From NCBI GenBank assembly GCA_900549745.1, contig URPJ01000006.1:30697-94696 (forward strand): a stretch of 64,000 nt of DNA, given 5' to 3'. The notes under the pieces are model-generated. The model was not told the origin of the DNA. It saw only the letters and a list, made by a program, of their open reading frames with translations, and made no database searches. This document shows, in pieces, positions 19,346 to 27,684 of the stretch (the first letter of the stretch is position 1; the number at the start of each line of letters is the position of its first letter). A program made the position numbers and the translations under genes. Origin of the DNA: an uncultured Collinsella sp. GTDB taxonomy: Bacteria > Actinomycetota > Coriobacteriia > Coriobacteriales > Coriobacteriaceae.

Positions 19346-19373
19346 AGAATAGCGAACGTGCGGATTTGCGCAA
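19346..19373 (-). promoter_or_regulatory. Promoter of the DUF134-NifX gene
   Basis: On the minus strand, TTGCGC (19373-19368) and TATTCT (19351-19346) are separated by 16 nt. The start site would fall at about 19339, inside the first palindrome. Confidence 0.55.
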
Positions 19374-19378
19374 GGAAT

Positions 19379-19396
19379 TTCTGGCATATGTCAGAA
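19379..19396. promoter_or_regulatory. Palindromic operator 2, TTCTGGCATATGTCAGAA
   Basis: An 18-bp near-palindrome (one mismatched pair) with the same core as operator 1. It lies just upstream of the -35 of the minus-strand gene and also before thyA, so it could serve both. Spacing of the two centres is 53 bp, about five helical turns. Confidence 0.55.
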
Positions 19397-19480
19397 AATG
19401 AGGGCTTATGTTTGGGCTGTGGGGCCGGGTGCGCCTGGGCTACAATAAAAATCGCTTATAGGCGACTGACAGGAGGGTCA

Positions 19481-20329
19481 ATGAGCAAGGCTGATCAACA
19501 GTTTGTAGCCATGTGCCGCGACATTCTGGACCATGGCACCACCACCGAGGGCCAAAAGGTCCGCCCAGTGTGGGAGGATGGCACCCCTGCCTATACCATT
19601 AAAAACTTTGGCGTCACGGCACGCTACGACCTGTGCGAGGAGTTCCCCGCACTTACGCTGCGTCGTACGGCGCTCAAGTCCGCCATGGACGAGATCCTGT
19701 GGATCTATCAAAAGAAGTCCAATAACGTGCATGACCTCAATAGTCACATTTGGGATGAGTGGGCTGACGAGACCGGCTCCATCGGCAAGGCCTACGGGTA
19801 TCAGATTGGGCAGAAGAGCCATTATGCCGAGGGCGACTTTGACCAGATGGACCGCGTGCTGTACGACCTTAAGCACACGCCGTACAGCCGCCGCATTATG
19901 ACGAACACCTATGTGTTTAGCGATCTGTCCGAGATGCACCTGTATCCGTGCGCCTACAGCGTGACGTATAACGTCACGCAGCGCCCGCAGGATGACAAAC
20001 CGACGCTCAATATGATTCTCAACCAGCGCAGCCAGGATATTTTGGCCGCGAACAACTGGAACGTGTGCCAGTACGCCATTCTGCTCATGATGGTTGCGCA
20101 GTCGGTCGATATGATTCCCGGCGAGCTGCTGCATGTGATCGCCGACGCCCATATCTACGACCGTCATGTCGATATCGTCCGCGAGCTTATCGAGCGTCCG
20201 CAGTTTGCGGCTCCCAAGGTAACGCTTAACCCCGATGTGCATGATTTCTACGCGTTTACGACCGACGACCTGATCGTGGAGGGCTACGAGCACGGTCCGC
20301 AGGTTAAGAACATTCCCATTGCGGTGTAG
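19481..20329 (+). CDS. thyA: Thymidylate synthase ThyA
   Basis: Methylates dUMP to dTMP using methylenetetrahydrofolate. Start at ATG 19481 with AGGAGGG eight bases before it, giving 282 aa; upstream in-frame codons run antisense to the neighbouring regulator. The catalytic cysteine is in HLYPCAYSVTYN. dUMP-binding NQRSQDILAANNW and the C-terminal region HIYDRH and PIAV match the family. A TACAAT hexamer at 19441-19446 may be its -10. Dihydrofolate reductase follows 9 bp later, which regenerates the folate oxidised in this reaction. Confidence 0.94.
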   Translation: MSKADQQFVAMCRDILDHGTTTEGQKVRPVWEDGTPAYTIKNFGVTARYDLCEEFPALTLRRTALKSAMDEILWIYQKKSNNVHDLNSHIWDEWADETGSIGKAYGYQIGQKSHYAEGDFDQMDRVLYDLKHTPYSRRIMTNTYVFSDLSEMHLYPCAYSVTYNVTQRPQDDKPTLNMILNQRSQDILAANNWNVCQYAILLMMVAQSVDMIPGELLHVIADAHIYDRHVDIVRELIERPQFAAPKVTLNPDVHDFYAFTTDDLIVEGYEHGPQVKNIPIAV

Positions 20330-20338
20330 GTGACGCGC

Positions 20339-20857
20339 ATGACGTGTAAGCTTTCTGCCATTGTCGCCGTGTGCGATGACTGGGGCATTGGTTGCGAGGG
20401 CGACATGGTCGTCTTCAATCGCGCCGATATGCGCCATTTTGTGGCGTGTACCAAGGGGTGCCCGGTCATTATGGGGCGCAAGACCCTGCTGAGTTTTCCC
20501 GGCGGGCGTCCGCTTAAGAACCGCCGCAATATCGTGCTTACGCGCGACGATAGCTTTGCGCCCGAGGGCGTTGACGTGGTGCATAGCGTTGACGAGGCGC
20601 TCGCCGCGGTAGCCGATGAGCCTGTTGCCTGGGTGATCGGTGGCGGTGAGGTGTATCGGCAGTTTTTGCCGTATTGCGCCGAGGCCGAGGTCACGCACAA
20701 CCATTGCGCCCATGCCGTGGACACGTACTTTCCCAATCTGGATGCCGATCCTGCGTGGGAGATTGCGCAGTGTAGCGGGGTCGCGACGATTGCCTCTGGC
20801 GAGGGTGACGAGGGCGTTGATTATGAGTTCGTGACGTATCGTCGCATCGAGGCGTAA
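20339..20857 (+). CDS. folA: Dihydrofolate reductase
   Basis: Reduces dihydrofolate to tetrahydrofolate with NADPH; the target of trimethoprim-type inhibitors. 172 aa from ATG 20339, preceded by AGGTG; a GTG at 20330 is an alternative start. Motifs: SAIVAVCDDWGIG, the acidic catalytic residue in NRADMRHF, PVIMGRKT for the cofactor, and WVIGGGEVYRQF. The segment between GDM and NRAD differs from the usual LPWHLPED and is divergent. Paired with thyA. Confidence 0.92.
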   Translation: MTCKLSAIVAVCDDWGIGCEGDMVVFNRADMRHFVACTKGCPVIMGRKTLLSFPGGRPLKNRRNIVLTRDDSFAPEGVDVVHSVDEALAAVADEPVAWVIGGGEVYRQFLPYCAEAEVTHNHCAHAVDTYFPNLDADPAWEIAQCSGVATIASGEGDEGVDYEFVTYRRIEA

Positions 20858-20872
20858 AACCGATTATCCCTT

Positions 20873-20900
20873 CGGTATTATCGGGACGGTATTATCGGGA
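20873..20900. repeat. Tandem 14-bp duplication
   Basis: CGGTATTATCGGGA occurs twice head to tail at 20873-20886 and 20887-20900, in the gap between folA and the methyltransferase gene. It looks like a recent slippage duplication; no regulatory role is evident. Confidence 0.85.
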
Positions 20901-20980
20901 TGAAATGAATGACGGGGCGGCGCATGGCGTTGCCCCGATATTTGTATAGGTGCTGTAAAGAAGGGTGCGGGCAGGCTGCT

Positions 20981-21895
20981 ATGACTGATGCCGTTGAGGT
21001 TCTGCGAATTGATTCGCTCGAGGACGAGCGGCTCGATGCCTACGTGCGACTGACCGAGCGTGAGCTGCGCTGCGTGCTAGAGCCGCAAAAGGGCATCTTT
21101 ATCGCCGAGAGTGCCAAGGTTATTGAGCGCGCGGTGCGTGCCGGATACGAGCCGGTGAGCTTTCTTTTGGGCGAACGCTGGCTCGACCAGATGATGCCGC
21201 TGTTTGAGCGCCTGGTTGTGCGCGAGGGCGCAGGTCCGGTTCCTGTGTTCGTGGCTTCCATGGAACTCATGGAGCAGCTGACGGGCTTTAACGTGACGCG
21301 CGGTGCGCTCGCGGCGTTTCGTCGCCCGCGGCAGATTCCGGTTGATGAGTTCTTGGGTGGCGTCGTCGAGGCGGCGGGGGAGCGCCCGGTGCGCGTGTGC
21401 GTGCTCGAGGGTATTGTCGATCACACCAATGTTGGCGCGATTTTCCGCTCGGCTGCCGCATTGAACGTTGACGGTATTTTGGTCAGTCCGACGTGCTGCG
21501 ACCCGCTGTACCGTCGCTCGGCCCGCGTGAGCATGGGCACGGTGTTTCAGGTGCCGTGGACGCGTATTGGCAGCGAGGCTCGTGTGTGGCCGCACGATGG
21601 CCTGGCGGCACTGCACGAAGCCGGTTTTTCGTGCAGTGCGATGGCGCTGACGGACGACTCCGTTTCGCTGGACGATCCTGCGCTGCAGGAGATTGACCGC
21701 TTGGCAATCTTTATGGGTACCGAGGGTGCCGGCTTGGGCGCCAAGACCATTGCCGGCTGTGACCACGCGGTGCGCATTCCGATGGCGCACGGGGTCGATT
21801 CGCTTAACGTGGCCGCGGCGAGCGCCGTCGCCTTTTGGCAGCTGTGCCCGCACGTGAGCAATGAGTATCACTACCAGCCGGGTTTGTATCACTAG
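20981..21895 (+). CDS. TrmH/SpoU-family RNA 2'-O-methyltransferase
   Basis: 304 aa from ATG 20981; an upstream reading from 20909 adds a Cys-rich stretch with no family match. The SPOUT fold motifs are clear: motif 1 VDHTNVGAIFRSAAAL, motif 2 IFMGTEGAGL, and motif 3 IPMAHGVDSLNVAAASA that forms the SAM-binding trefoil knot. An N-terminal substrate-binding domain (FIAESAKVIERAVRAGYEPVS) precedes it. It modifies rRNA or tRNA ribose; the exact site cannot be told from sequence. The ribosome site is weak, so the start is provisional. Confidence 0.9.
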   Translation: MTDAVEVLRIDSLEDERLDAYVRLTERELRCVLEPQKGIFIAESAKVIERAVRAGYEPVSFLLGERWLDQMMPLFERLVVREGAGPVPVFVASMELMEQLTGFNVTRGALAAFRRPRQIPVDEFLGGVVEAAGERPVRVCVLEGIVDHTNVGAIFRSAAALNVDGILVSPTCCDPLYRRSARVSMGTVFQVPWTRIGSEARVWPHDGLAALHEAGFSCSAMALTDDSVSLDDPALQEIDRLAIFMGTEGAGLGAKTIAGCDHAVRIPMAHGVDSLNVAAASAVAFWQLCPHVSNEYHYQPGLYH

Positions 21896-21957
21896 GCAGT
21901 TTTCCGCACCGCGCTCTAATTCGGGGTGTTTCGGTCGCCGCCAGTCGGTGCTAAGCT

Positions 21958-21975
21958 GGTTTTGGTTTTGGTTTT
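21958..21975. repeat. GGTTTT x3 microrepeat
   Basis: Three tandem GGTTTT units upstream of the MATE transporter gene, in a locally T-rich gap. Length variation here could alter promoter spacing, but no promoter is clearly visible. Confidence 0.6.
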
Positions 21976-22019
21976 AAATTGCTGTTTTGCTGTTTGACGT
22001 ATGCGTGTGGGGAGGGCGT

Positions 22020-23369
22020 GTGGCTAAGAAATCTACGGCTATTGATGTAACGCAAGGAGTCATTTGGCAGCAATTGCTGTCGCTGTGCGTTCCCATCTTT
22101 TTTAGTTCGTTTTTTCAGCAGGCCTACACGCTTATCGGTACGTATATCGTTGGCCAGTTTGGCGGCAAGCTCGCGCTGGGTGGCATTCAAGCCACGATGG
22201 TGCTCACCGAGCTCTGCATTGGCTTTTGCGTTGGCGTCGGCGCCGGCTGCGCGGTCATTACCGGTCAGTATTTTGGCCAGCACGATGATGAACGACTGAG
22301 TCGTTCGGTCCATACAGCCATGACGCTCGCACTGGTGGGCGGTATCGTTTTCTCGATTCTTGGCATAGTGTTCGTTGAGCCCATGCTGGTGCTTATGAAC
22401 ACGCCGCATGAACTATTGGCCGAGGGCGTGGCCTATGCTCGTTGCTATTTTGCCGCCATGGTTGCGGCGCTGCTGCTCAATATGGGAACGGCATTGCTGC
22501 GCGCCGTGGGCGACACGCGCGGGCCTGCTGTGATCATCGCTTCCGGCTGCCTTGTTAATGCGGTGCTGGATGTCATCTTCGTTGCCGTGCTTCATATGGA
22601 GGCTCTGGGCTGCGGCATCGCGGTGGCGCTGACCATTTGCTCCAACGCCACGATGATCGTGATTCGTATGATGCACGCTCCGGGTGCATGGCGTCTTTCG
22701 CTGTCTAAGCTCGGCATCGATCGCGGTATTTGCAAGAGTATGATCTCGTGTGGTCTGCCACTCGGTTTTCAATCGGCTGCCTATTCGATTTCGAACGTGC
22801 TGATCCAGGTGTCGGTTAATTCGTTTGGCGCCGATGTCACGACTGCTTGGGGTCTATCTGGGCGCCTGGATGGCATTATCTGGATGGTGACCGAGGCGCT
22901 CGGCGTATCGATCACTACGTTCTCGGCGCAGAACTTTGGCGCGCGCAATTACGAGCGCATGCGCAAGGGCTACCATACGTCGCTCGTGCTGTCGTTTATG
23001 CTCATTGGTGGCCTGTCTGCCGTGCTGCTGGTGTTCTCGGGTCCGCTGTCGCGTTTGTTTGTCGACGATGCTTCGATTTCGGCGTACACCACGACCATCC
23101 TCCATTTCATTGCGCCGTTCTATGCGATTTTCTCGATTATCGAGAACGCCTCGGGTTCCATCCGCGGTGCCGGCGTGAGCTTGCAGCCGATGCTGCTCAC
23201 GATTTTTGGCACCGTCGTGCTCAGGGTGATCTGGGTGTTTGCGATTATGCCGTTCGATCCGTCGCTTGAGCACCTGCTGCTGGTCTACCCCGTAACCTGG
23301 CTCATCACCGCCACGATGTTCACCATCTACCACCACAGCGGCAACTGGCTAGGCCGCGCCACCGCCTAG
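22020..23369 (+). CDS. MATE-family multidrug/metabolite exporter
   Basis: 449 aa integral membrane protein with about 12 predicted helices. GTG start at 22020 after GGGGAGG; ATG 21987 lacks a ribosome site. The N-terminal helix region QLLSLCVPIFFSSFFQQAYTL and the internal repeat of the two MATE halves are evident. MATE proteins export cationic compounds in exchange for Na+ or H+; the substrate cannot be predicted here. It stands alone, after a 124-bp gap and before a palindromic repeat. Confidence 0.92.
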   Translation: MAKKSTAIDVTQGVIWQQLLSLCVPIFFSSFFQQAYTLIGTYIVGQFGGKLALGGIQATMVLTELCIGFCVGVGAGCAVITGQYFGQHDDERLSRSVHTAMTLALVGGIVFSILGIVFVEPMLVLMNTPHELLAEGVAYARCYFAAMVAALLLNMGTALLRAVGDTRGPAVIIASGCLVNAVLDVIFVAVLHMEALGCGIAVALTICSNATMIVIRMMHAPGAWRLSLSKLGIDRGICKSMISCGLPLGFQSAAYSISNVLIQVSVNSFGADVTTAWGLSGRLDGIIWMVTEALGVSITTFSAQNFGARNYERMRKGYHTSLVLSFMLIGGLSAVLLVFSGPLSRLFVDDASISAYTTTILHFIAPFYAIFSIIENASGSIRGAGVSLQPMLLTIFGTVVLRVIWVFAIMPFDPSLEHLLLVYPVTWLITATMFTIYHHSGNWLGRATA

Positions 23370-23392
23370 CTCATCCGTCGGGTTCCCCTGAT

Positions 23393-23461
23393 AAGTTGCG
23401 ATGAAATAGTTCCTGAAAAGCCCTTGCGGACCGTCAAACAAGTTCTATTCCACCGCAACTT
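23393..23461. repeat. Degenerate palindrome, AAGTTGCGRTGAAATAG family
   Basis: Arms of about 20 nt (23393-23412 and 23442-23461) pair with a few mismatches. The outer sequence AAGTTGCG...CGCAACTT and the GAAATAG segment match a better-preserved copy at 57568-57636. It lies between the MATE gene and the broken adenosyltransferase gene, 3 nt from that reading frame's stop. Confidence 0.7.
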
Positions 23462-23463
23462 CC

Positions 23464-23892
23464 TTATGAGCTGTAGGTGTTGGCGGAAAACGAATCAATT
23501 GGTAGCAAGCCGCGGCCGGTGAGCACGAGTTCCGTGGTGGCGGGCTTTATCGCGATCAGCGCTTCGACATCCTCGCGCGTTACAAAGCCGCGGCGCATCG
23601 CTTCGCCGAGTTCGTCCAGGATGAGCACATCGACCTGCGAGATCTGCTCGTGTGCTAGCTCCAGAATCTGTGCCGCGCAGGCCTCGGGCGTGTCGCGGTC
23701 GGCCTGTACGATGCGCAGACCCAAACGGGGCGCCGCACCATGCTCGGCGCAGTGCAGTTTCTTGGCAAACTGCAGCATAAGCACGTCGAGTCCGTAGCCC
23801 GTCGCGCGCAAGGCGAGCCCCAGCGCAGCCGTCGTCTTGCCCTTGCCGTCGCCTGTATAGATTTGAACCTTGCCGACTTACAGTGATGCCAT
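23464..23892 (-). pseudogene. Corrinoid adenosyltransferase (BtuR/CobA-like), broken
   Basis: An intact relative would adenosylate cobalamin precursors using ATP. The natural start ATG 23892, with AAAGGA upstream, is followed after four codons by an in-frame TAA (23880-23878). The ATP-binding loop TGDGKGKTTAALGLALRATG lies after this stop, and no usable ATG, GTG or TTG lies between. Only a TTG after the loop could restart, losing the catalytic loop. The C-terminal end stops soon after VLTGRG, without the usual final segment of the family, and ends next to the palindromic repeat. VDVLILDELGEAM is preserved. So both ends are damaged. A sequencing error at the TAA is the main alternative for the 5' defect. 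Confidence 0.75.
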
Positions 23893-23969
23893 CTCTGTCC
23901 TTTCGTGCCCGGCGTCGGTTTATCGCCGTCCGGGTTGGGTATTCTAGAAAGCATTATCAACCCCAGTAG

Positions 23970-25877
23970 ATGGAGTTCAAGCAGATGGAGATGGATGACA
24001 ACAAGCGTAGACGGAATATGATCCTCTACGTGCTCATCGCCTTCGTCGTCTACCTCGTGCTCTCGACCGTTCTGTTCCCCAACATCGGTCACACGCAGCA
24101 GATTACGAAGACCGATTACTCGACGTTTGTGAAAGCGCTCGATAAGAAGAGTGTCGACAAGGTCGAGTACAACACGGACGATTACTCGATTTATTACACC
24201 AAGAAGGGCGAGGACGAGAACATCGCCTATAAGACGACCGGTGTGCCGAACGATGCGGGCTTTACCGATCGCGTGCTTGAGTCTGGCGCTTCGCTGGAGT
24301 CGGTCGTTCCCGATAAGAACTCGGGTTTGATGACCTACTACCTGCTCACACTCATTCTTCCCATGGCGATTTTCTTCCTCATCGGTTGGTGGCTCAACCG
24401 CCGCATGAAGAAGGCTATGGGCGATGACGGCCCGTCGATGAACTTTGGCGGCGGCGGTTTTGGCGGCGGCGGACTGGGTAAGTCCGGCGCGCGCGTGATC
24501 GCCTCCAAGGACGTGGGCGTGACCTTTAAGGACGTCGCCGGCCAGGAAGAGGCCAAGGAGTCTCTCAAGGAGGTCGTCGACTTTCTGGAGAAGCCGCAGC
24601 GCTACGAGGAGATCGGCGCCAAGCTGCCGCGCGGTGCTCTCCTTGTTGGCCCTCCGGGTACCGGTAAGACCCTGCTTGCCAAGGCTGTTGCCGGCGAGGC
24701 CGGTGTTCCGTTCTTTAGCATTTCGGGCTCTGAGTTCGTTGAGATGTTTGTTGGTCGCGGCGCTGCTAAGGTTCGTGACCTGTTTAAGCAGGCCAAGGAA
24801 AAGGCCCCGTGTATCGTCTTTATCGATGAGATCGATACCATCGGTAAGAAGCGCGATGGCGGCGGCTTTAGCGGCAACGACGAGCGCGAGCAGACGCTCA
24901 ATCAGTTGCTGACCGAGATGGATGGCTTCGATAACCACAAGGGTATCGTTGTCCTTGCCGCAACCAACCGTCCCGACAGTCTCGATCCCGCTCTACTGCG
25001 CCCCGGTCGTTTTGACCGCCGCATCCCCGTTGAGCTGCCCGATCTGACCGGCCGCAAGAACATCCTCGAGCTGCATGCCAAGAGCGTGAAGACCGAGCCG
25101 CCGATCGACCTGACCGCGATTGCCCGCGCCACGCCCGGTGCCTCGGGCGCCGACCTGGCCAATATCATCAACGAGGGCGCCCTGCGCGCCGTTCGCGAGG
25201 GTCGCAAGCGTGCAACCCAGGACGACTTCGAGGAGTCGGTGGAGGTCGTCATTGCCGGTCAACAGCGTAAGTCCACGGTGCTGTCCGACCACGAGAAGCA
25301 GGTCGTTTCTTATCACGAGATCGGCCATGCCATCGTCGCTGCCCGCCAGAAGGGCTCTGCGCCGGTCACGAAGATCACCATCGTGCCGCGCACGAGCGGT
25401 GCTCTTGGTTATACCATGCAGGTCGAGGAGGACGAGCGCTTCCTGACGACGCGCCAGGAGGTCTTGGACAAGCTCGCTGTCTATTGCGGTGGCCGCGCAG
25501 CCGAGGAGCTCATCTTTGGTGAGATGACGACCGGCGCCGCCAACGATATCGAGCAGGCCACCAAGCTCGCCCGTAATATGGTGACGCGCTTTGGTATGTC
25601 CGACGAGTTTGGCATGATGGCGCTCGGTACCGTGCAGAACGCGTATCTCAATCAGGACACGTCGCTCACCTGCGCCCCCGGTACGGCCGAGCGCGTGGAC
25701 GCGATTGTCGCCAAGCTGATCGAGGATGCGCACGACCGCGCTTTGCAGATTCTGAAGGAGAACAAGTTTAAGCTCCACGAGCTGGCTCGTTATCTGTATA
25801 AGAAGGAGACCATCACGGGCGAGGAGTTCATGAACCTCCTCACGCGCGAGAATCCGCTGATGCCCAAGCAACAGTAA
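23970..25877 (+). CDS. ftsH: ATP-dependent zinc metalloprotease FtsH
   Basis: Membrane-anchored AAA+ protease that removes misfolded membrane proteins and short-lived regulators. 635 aa from ATG 23970; ATG 23985 or 23991 are possible alternatives as no ribosome site decides. Two membrane helices (about 17-36 and 117-138) flank an extracytoplasmic domain. AAA motifs: Walker A GPPGTGKT at 227-234, Walker B IVFIDEID, and the second region of homology RPDSLDPALLRPGRFDRR. The zinc site is HEIGH at 449-453. A Gly-rich linker follows helix 2. A terminator closes the gene. Confidence 0.97.
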   Translation: MEFKQMEMDDNKRRRNMILYVLIAFVVYLVLSTVLFPNIGHTQQITKTDYSTFVKALDKKSVDKVEYNTDDYSIYYTKKGEDENIAYKTTGVPNDAGFTDRVLESGASLESVVPDKNSGLMTYYLLTLILPMAIFFLIGWWLNRRMKKAMGDDGPSMNFGGGGFGGGGLGKSGARVIASKDVGVTFKDVAGQEEAKESLKEVVDFLEKPQRYEEIGAKLPRGALLVGPPGTGKTLLAKAVAGEAGVPFFSISGSEFVEMFVGRGAAKVRDLFKQAKEKAPCIVFIDEIDTIGKKRDGGGFSGNDEREQTLNQLLTEMDGFDNHKGIVVLAATNRPDSLDPALLRPGRFDRRIPVELPDLTGRKNILELHAKSVKTEPPIDLTAIARATPGASGADLANIINEGALRAVREGRKRATQDDFEESVEVVIAGQQRKSTVLSDHEKQVVSYHEIGHAIVAARQKGSAPVTKITIVPRTSGALGYTMQVEEDERFLTTRQEVLDKLAVYCGGRAAEELIFGEMTTGAANDIEQATKLARNMVTRFGMSDEFGMMALGTVQNAYLNQDTSLTCAPGTAERVDAIVAKLIEDAHDRALQILKENKFKLHELARYLYKKETITGEEFMNLLTRENPLMPKQQ

Positions 25878-25898
25878 TACTAGTTGCGCAGTGTCAAT

Positions 25899-25935
25899 CG
25901 CCCCATTTGAGTGTCCATCTCAAATGGGGCGTTTT
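25899..25935 (+). terminator. Terminator after ftsH
   Basis: A perfect 13-bp stem, CGCCCCATTTGAG with CTCAAATGGGGCG (25899-25911, 25919-25931), then TTTT. Confidence 0.85.
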
Positions 25936-25953
25936 GCGTGGGGAGTGTTGTAT

Positions 25954-26409
25954 ATGAAGATCGTGGTGAGCGCCTGTTTAATGGGCGAGAGCTGCAAGTA
26001 TAACGGGCTCGACAACTATCATCGAGAGCTGATCGAGGCTTGCGAGCGCACGGGGACCGAGGTCCTCTTGGTGTGCCCTGAGGTCTTTGGCGGCCTGCCC
26101 ACGCCGCGCAAGCCGTCCGAGATTGTGAACGGCGAGGTCCGTACCTGCGGGGGTACCTCGGTCGATCGCGAGTTTCGCCTGGGTGCCCAACGCGCGCTCA
26201 ATATGTGCGAGCAGGCGGGTGGGCCGTCCGAGATTTCCGCGTGCATTTTGCAGGATCGTAGTCCGTCGTGCGGCGTGGGCCATATCTACGACGGATCCTT
26301 CAGCGGCACGCTCACAACGGGTAACGGTGTCTTCGTTGACCTGCTCCTGCGCCACGGCTACCGCGTGATCCCGGCAAGCGAATTCGACTCGAGCATGTTA
26401 CAGCAATAA
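25954..26409 (+). CDS. DUF523 family protein
   Basis: 151 aa. Start at ATG 25954 after GGGGAG (25940-25945). The family signature is present: VSACLMGESCKYNG at the N-terminus, CPEVFGGLPTPRKPSEI in the middle and LQDRSPSCG at the C-terminal third. The conserved cysteines suggest an Fe-S or metal site. The biochemical function of DUF523 is unsettled. It sits alone between the ftsH terminator and a shared terminator. Confidence 0.88.
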   Translation: MKIVVSACLMGESCKYNGLDNYHRELIEACERTGTEVLLVCPEVFGGLPTPRKPSEIVNGEVRTCGGTSVDREFRLGAQRALNMCEQAGGPSEISACILQDRSPSCGVGHIYDGSFSGTLTTGNGVFVDLLLRHGYRVIPASEFDSSMLQQ

Positions 26410-26410
26410 A

Positions 26411-26448
26411 AAACCGCCACAAAGGAACCGTCCCCTTTGTGGCGGTTT
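26411..26448. terminator. Bidirectional terminator carrying the GGGAC-type repeat
   Basis: AAACCGCCACAAAGG at 26411-26425 pairs with the complementary arm ending at 26448, flanked by A and T runs. It serves two convergent genes. The loop side has GTCCCC, and the CACAAAGG/CCTTTGTGG arms are shared with 34205-34246, so it also belongs to a repeat family. Confidence 0.8.
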
Positions 26449-26455
26449 TGGTCGG

Positions 26456-27544
26456 TTAGGCCAGGATAGAGTGGCCGTAGGCGTTGGCGGCCTTGATGGC
26501 GGCGGCGAACTTTTCGTCGGTGAAGGGCTCAGGGTTGCCCTGCTTCCACTCGTTGGTGGCGTGCGCGTATTCGCACAGGGCAGGGATGTCGGCCTCGGAA
26601 AGCCCGACCTGCTCAAGCGTCACGGTCAGGCCCATCTGCTTGTTAAAGGCGGCGTAGCGCACAAGGTTCTCGGTATCGCCCGTATAGGCAAACAGGACGA
26701 GCACGCCCAAGCTCACGACCTCGCCGTGCAGATAGGTTCCCTCGCGCGCAATGCTGCACGTCGCATTGTAGAACGCGTGCGCCACGCTCGAGTTGTAGTA
26801 GTAATCGTTTTGGTTGGTCAGGTTCGAGACATAGCCTGTGTTGACCACGATGTCGAGCGCGATCTGCTTTACGGCCTCGGTCGACAGGTCTTGGCGCACG
26901 TCCTCAAGACCCTGGACGCCATAGGTAAACAGCGGCTCGGAGCAGGTGTGGGCGAGTGCCAGGCCAAGACCGGCGGTGTGCTCCAAATTACCGGCGCTCG
27001 TGGCGTACTCGACCTCGGGCTGCTTAGACAGGGCATCGCCCACGCCGGCCCAGAAGTACTCTGCCGGTGCCTCGGCGATGATCTTGGGGTTGATGAAGAT
27101 GTGCGCCGGTCGGTTGGGGTACGAATAGCCCTCGAGCGAGCCATCGTCATTGTAGACAACGGCAATGGCGGTCGCGGCCGAGCAGTTGGAGCAAATCGTC
27201 GGTACGGTAAAGACGATCTTCTTGAGCTCGATGGCTGCGGTCTTCACGGTGTCGAGCGCCTTGCCGCCGCCGCATGCGATGAGCACGTCGGCTTCCTGGC
27301 AGGCAGGGGAGTTCACGACCTTGGCGATATTGGCACGCGTACTGTTGGTGCCATAGACGCGCGTCTCCAGGACCTCGACATCGGTACCTTCAAGTGCCGC
27401 CTCGATTCCCGGCAGCGCCGCAGCCAGGGCTCGCTTGCCGCCGATGATGGCGACCTTGGTCGCTCCGTACTCTGCCAGTGCGGCGGGCAACTCGGTAAAA
27501 CAATCCTCGCCAACGGTGTAGTCGCTCATTCCAATCGTGCGCAT
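26456..27544 (-). CDS. Iron-containing alcohol dehydrogenase, glycerol-dehydrogenase type
   Basis: 362 aa. ATG 27544 on the minus strand, after AAGAAGG. NAD-binding GGGKALDTVK near residue 93 and the IPT-type segment VPTICSNCSA match the glycerol dehydrogenase subgroup. The metal ligands appear to be kept: Asp in GVGDAL, His in SVAHAFYN and His in YLHGEVV. Glycerol oxidation to dihydroxyacetone is the likely activity, but related enzymes act on other diols. The gene is single, convergent with DUF523, with its upstream region facing the ileS leader. Confidence 0.88.
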   Translation of the reverse strand: MRTIGMSDYTVGEDCFTELPAALAEYGATKVAIIGGKRALAAALPGIEAALEGTDVEVLETRVYGTNSTRANIAKVVNSPACQEADVLIACGGGKALDTVKTAAIELKKIVFTVPTICSNCSAATAIAVVYNDDGSLEGYSYPNRPAHIFINPKIIAEAPAEYFWAGVGDALSKQPEVEYATSAGNLEHTAGLGLALAHTCSEPLFTYGVQGLEDVRQDLSTEAVKQIALDIVVNTGYVSNLTNQNDYYYNSSVAHAFYNATCSIAREGTYLHGEVVSLGVLVLFAYTGDTENLVRYAAFNKQMGLTVTLEQVGLSEADIPALCEYAHATNEWKQGNPEPFTDEKFAAAIKAANAYGHSILA

Positions 27545-27684
27545 AGCAACCTTCTTTCGTTCGATAAAGTGCTTTCAGGTATTTTGCTCCAAGAGAAGGT
27601 CCACAGCCGCGAGAAATTTCGAACGTATAAAACCAGTGTTGAGGGTTTTTCGCCGGCGCTGAACGTGCTAGCATACTCCGCATA

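Noticed and set aside
18526..19347. A plus-strand frame antisense to the DUF134-NifX gene
   Set aside because: The minus-strand gene has clear domains and a ribosome site; the other is its complement.
23655..24938. A 427-codon open frame antisense to ftsH
   Set aside because: It is a shadow of ftsH in GC-rich coding DNA; no family resemblance and ftsH is unambiguous.
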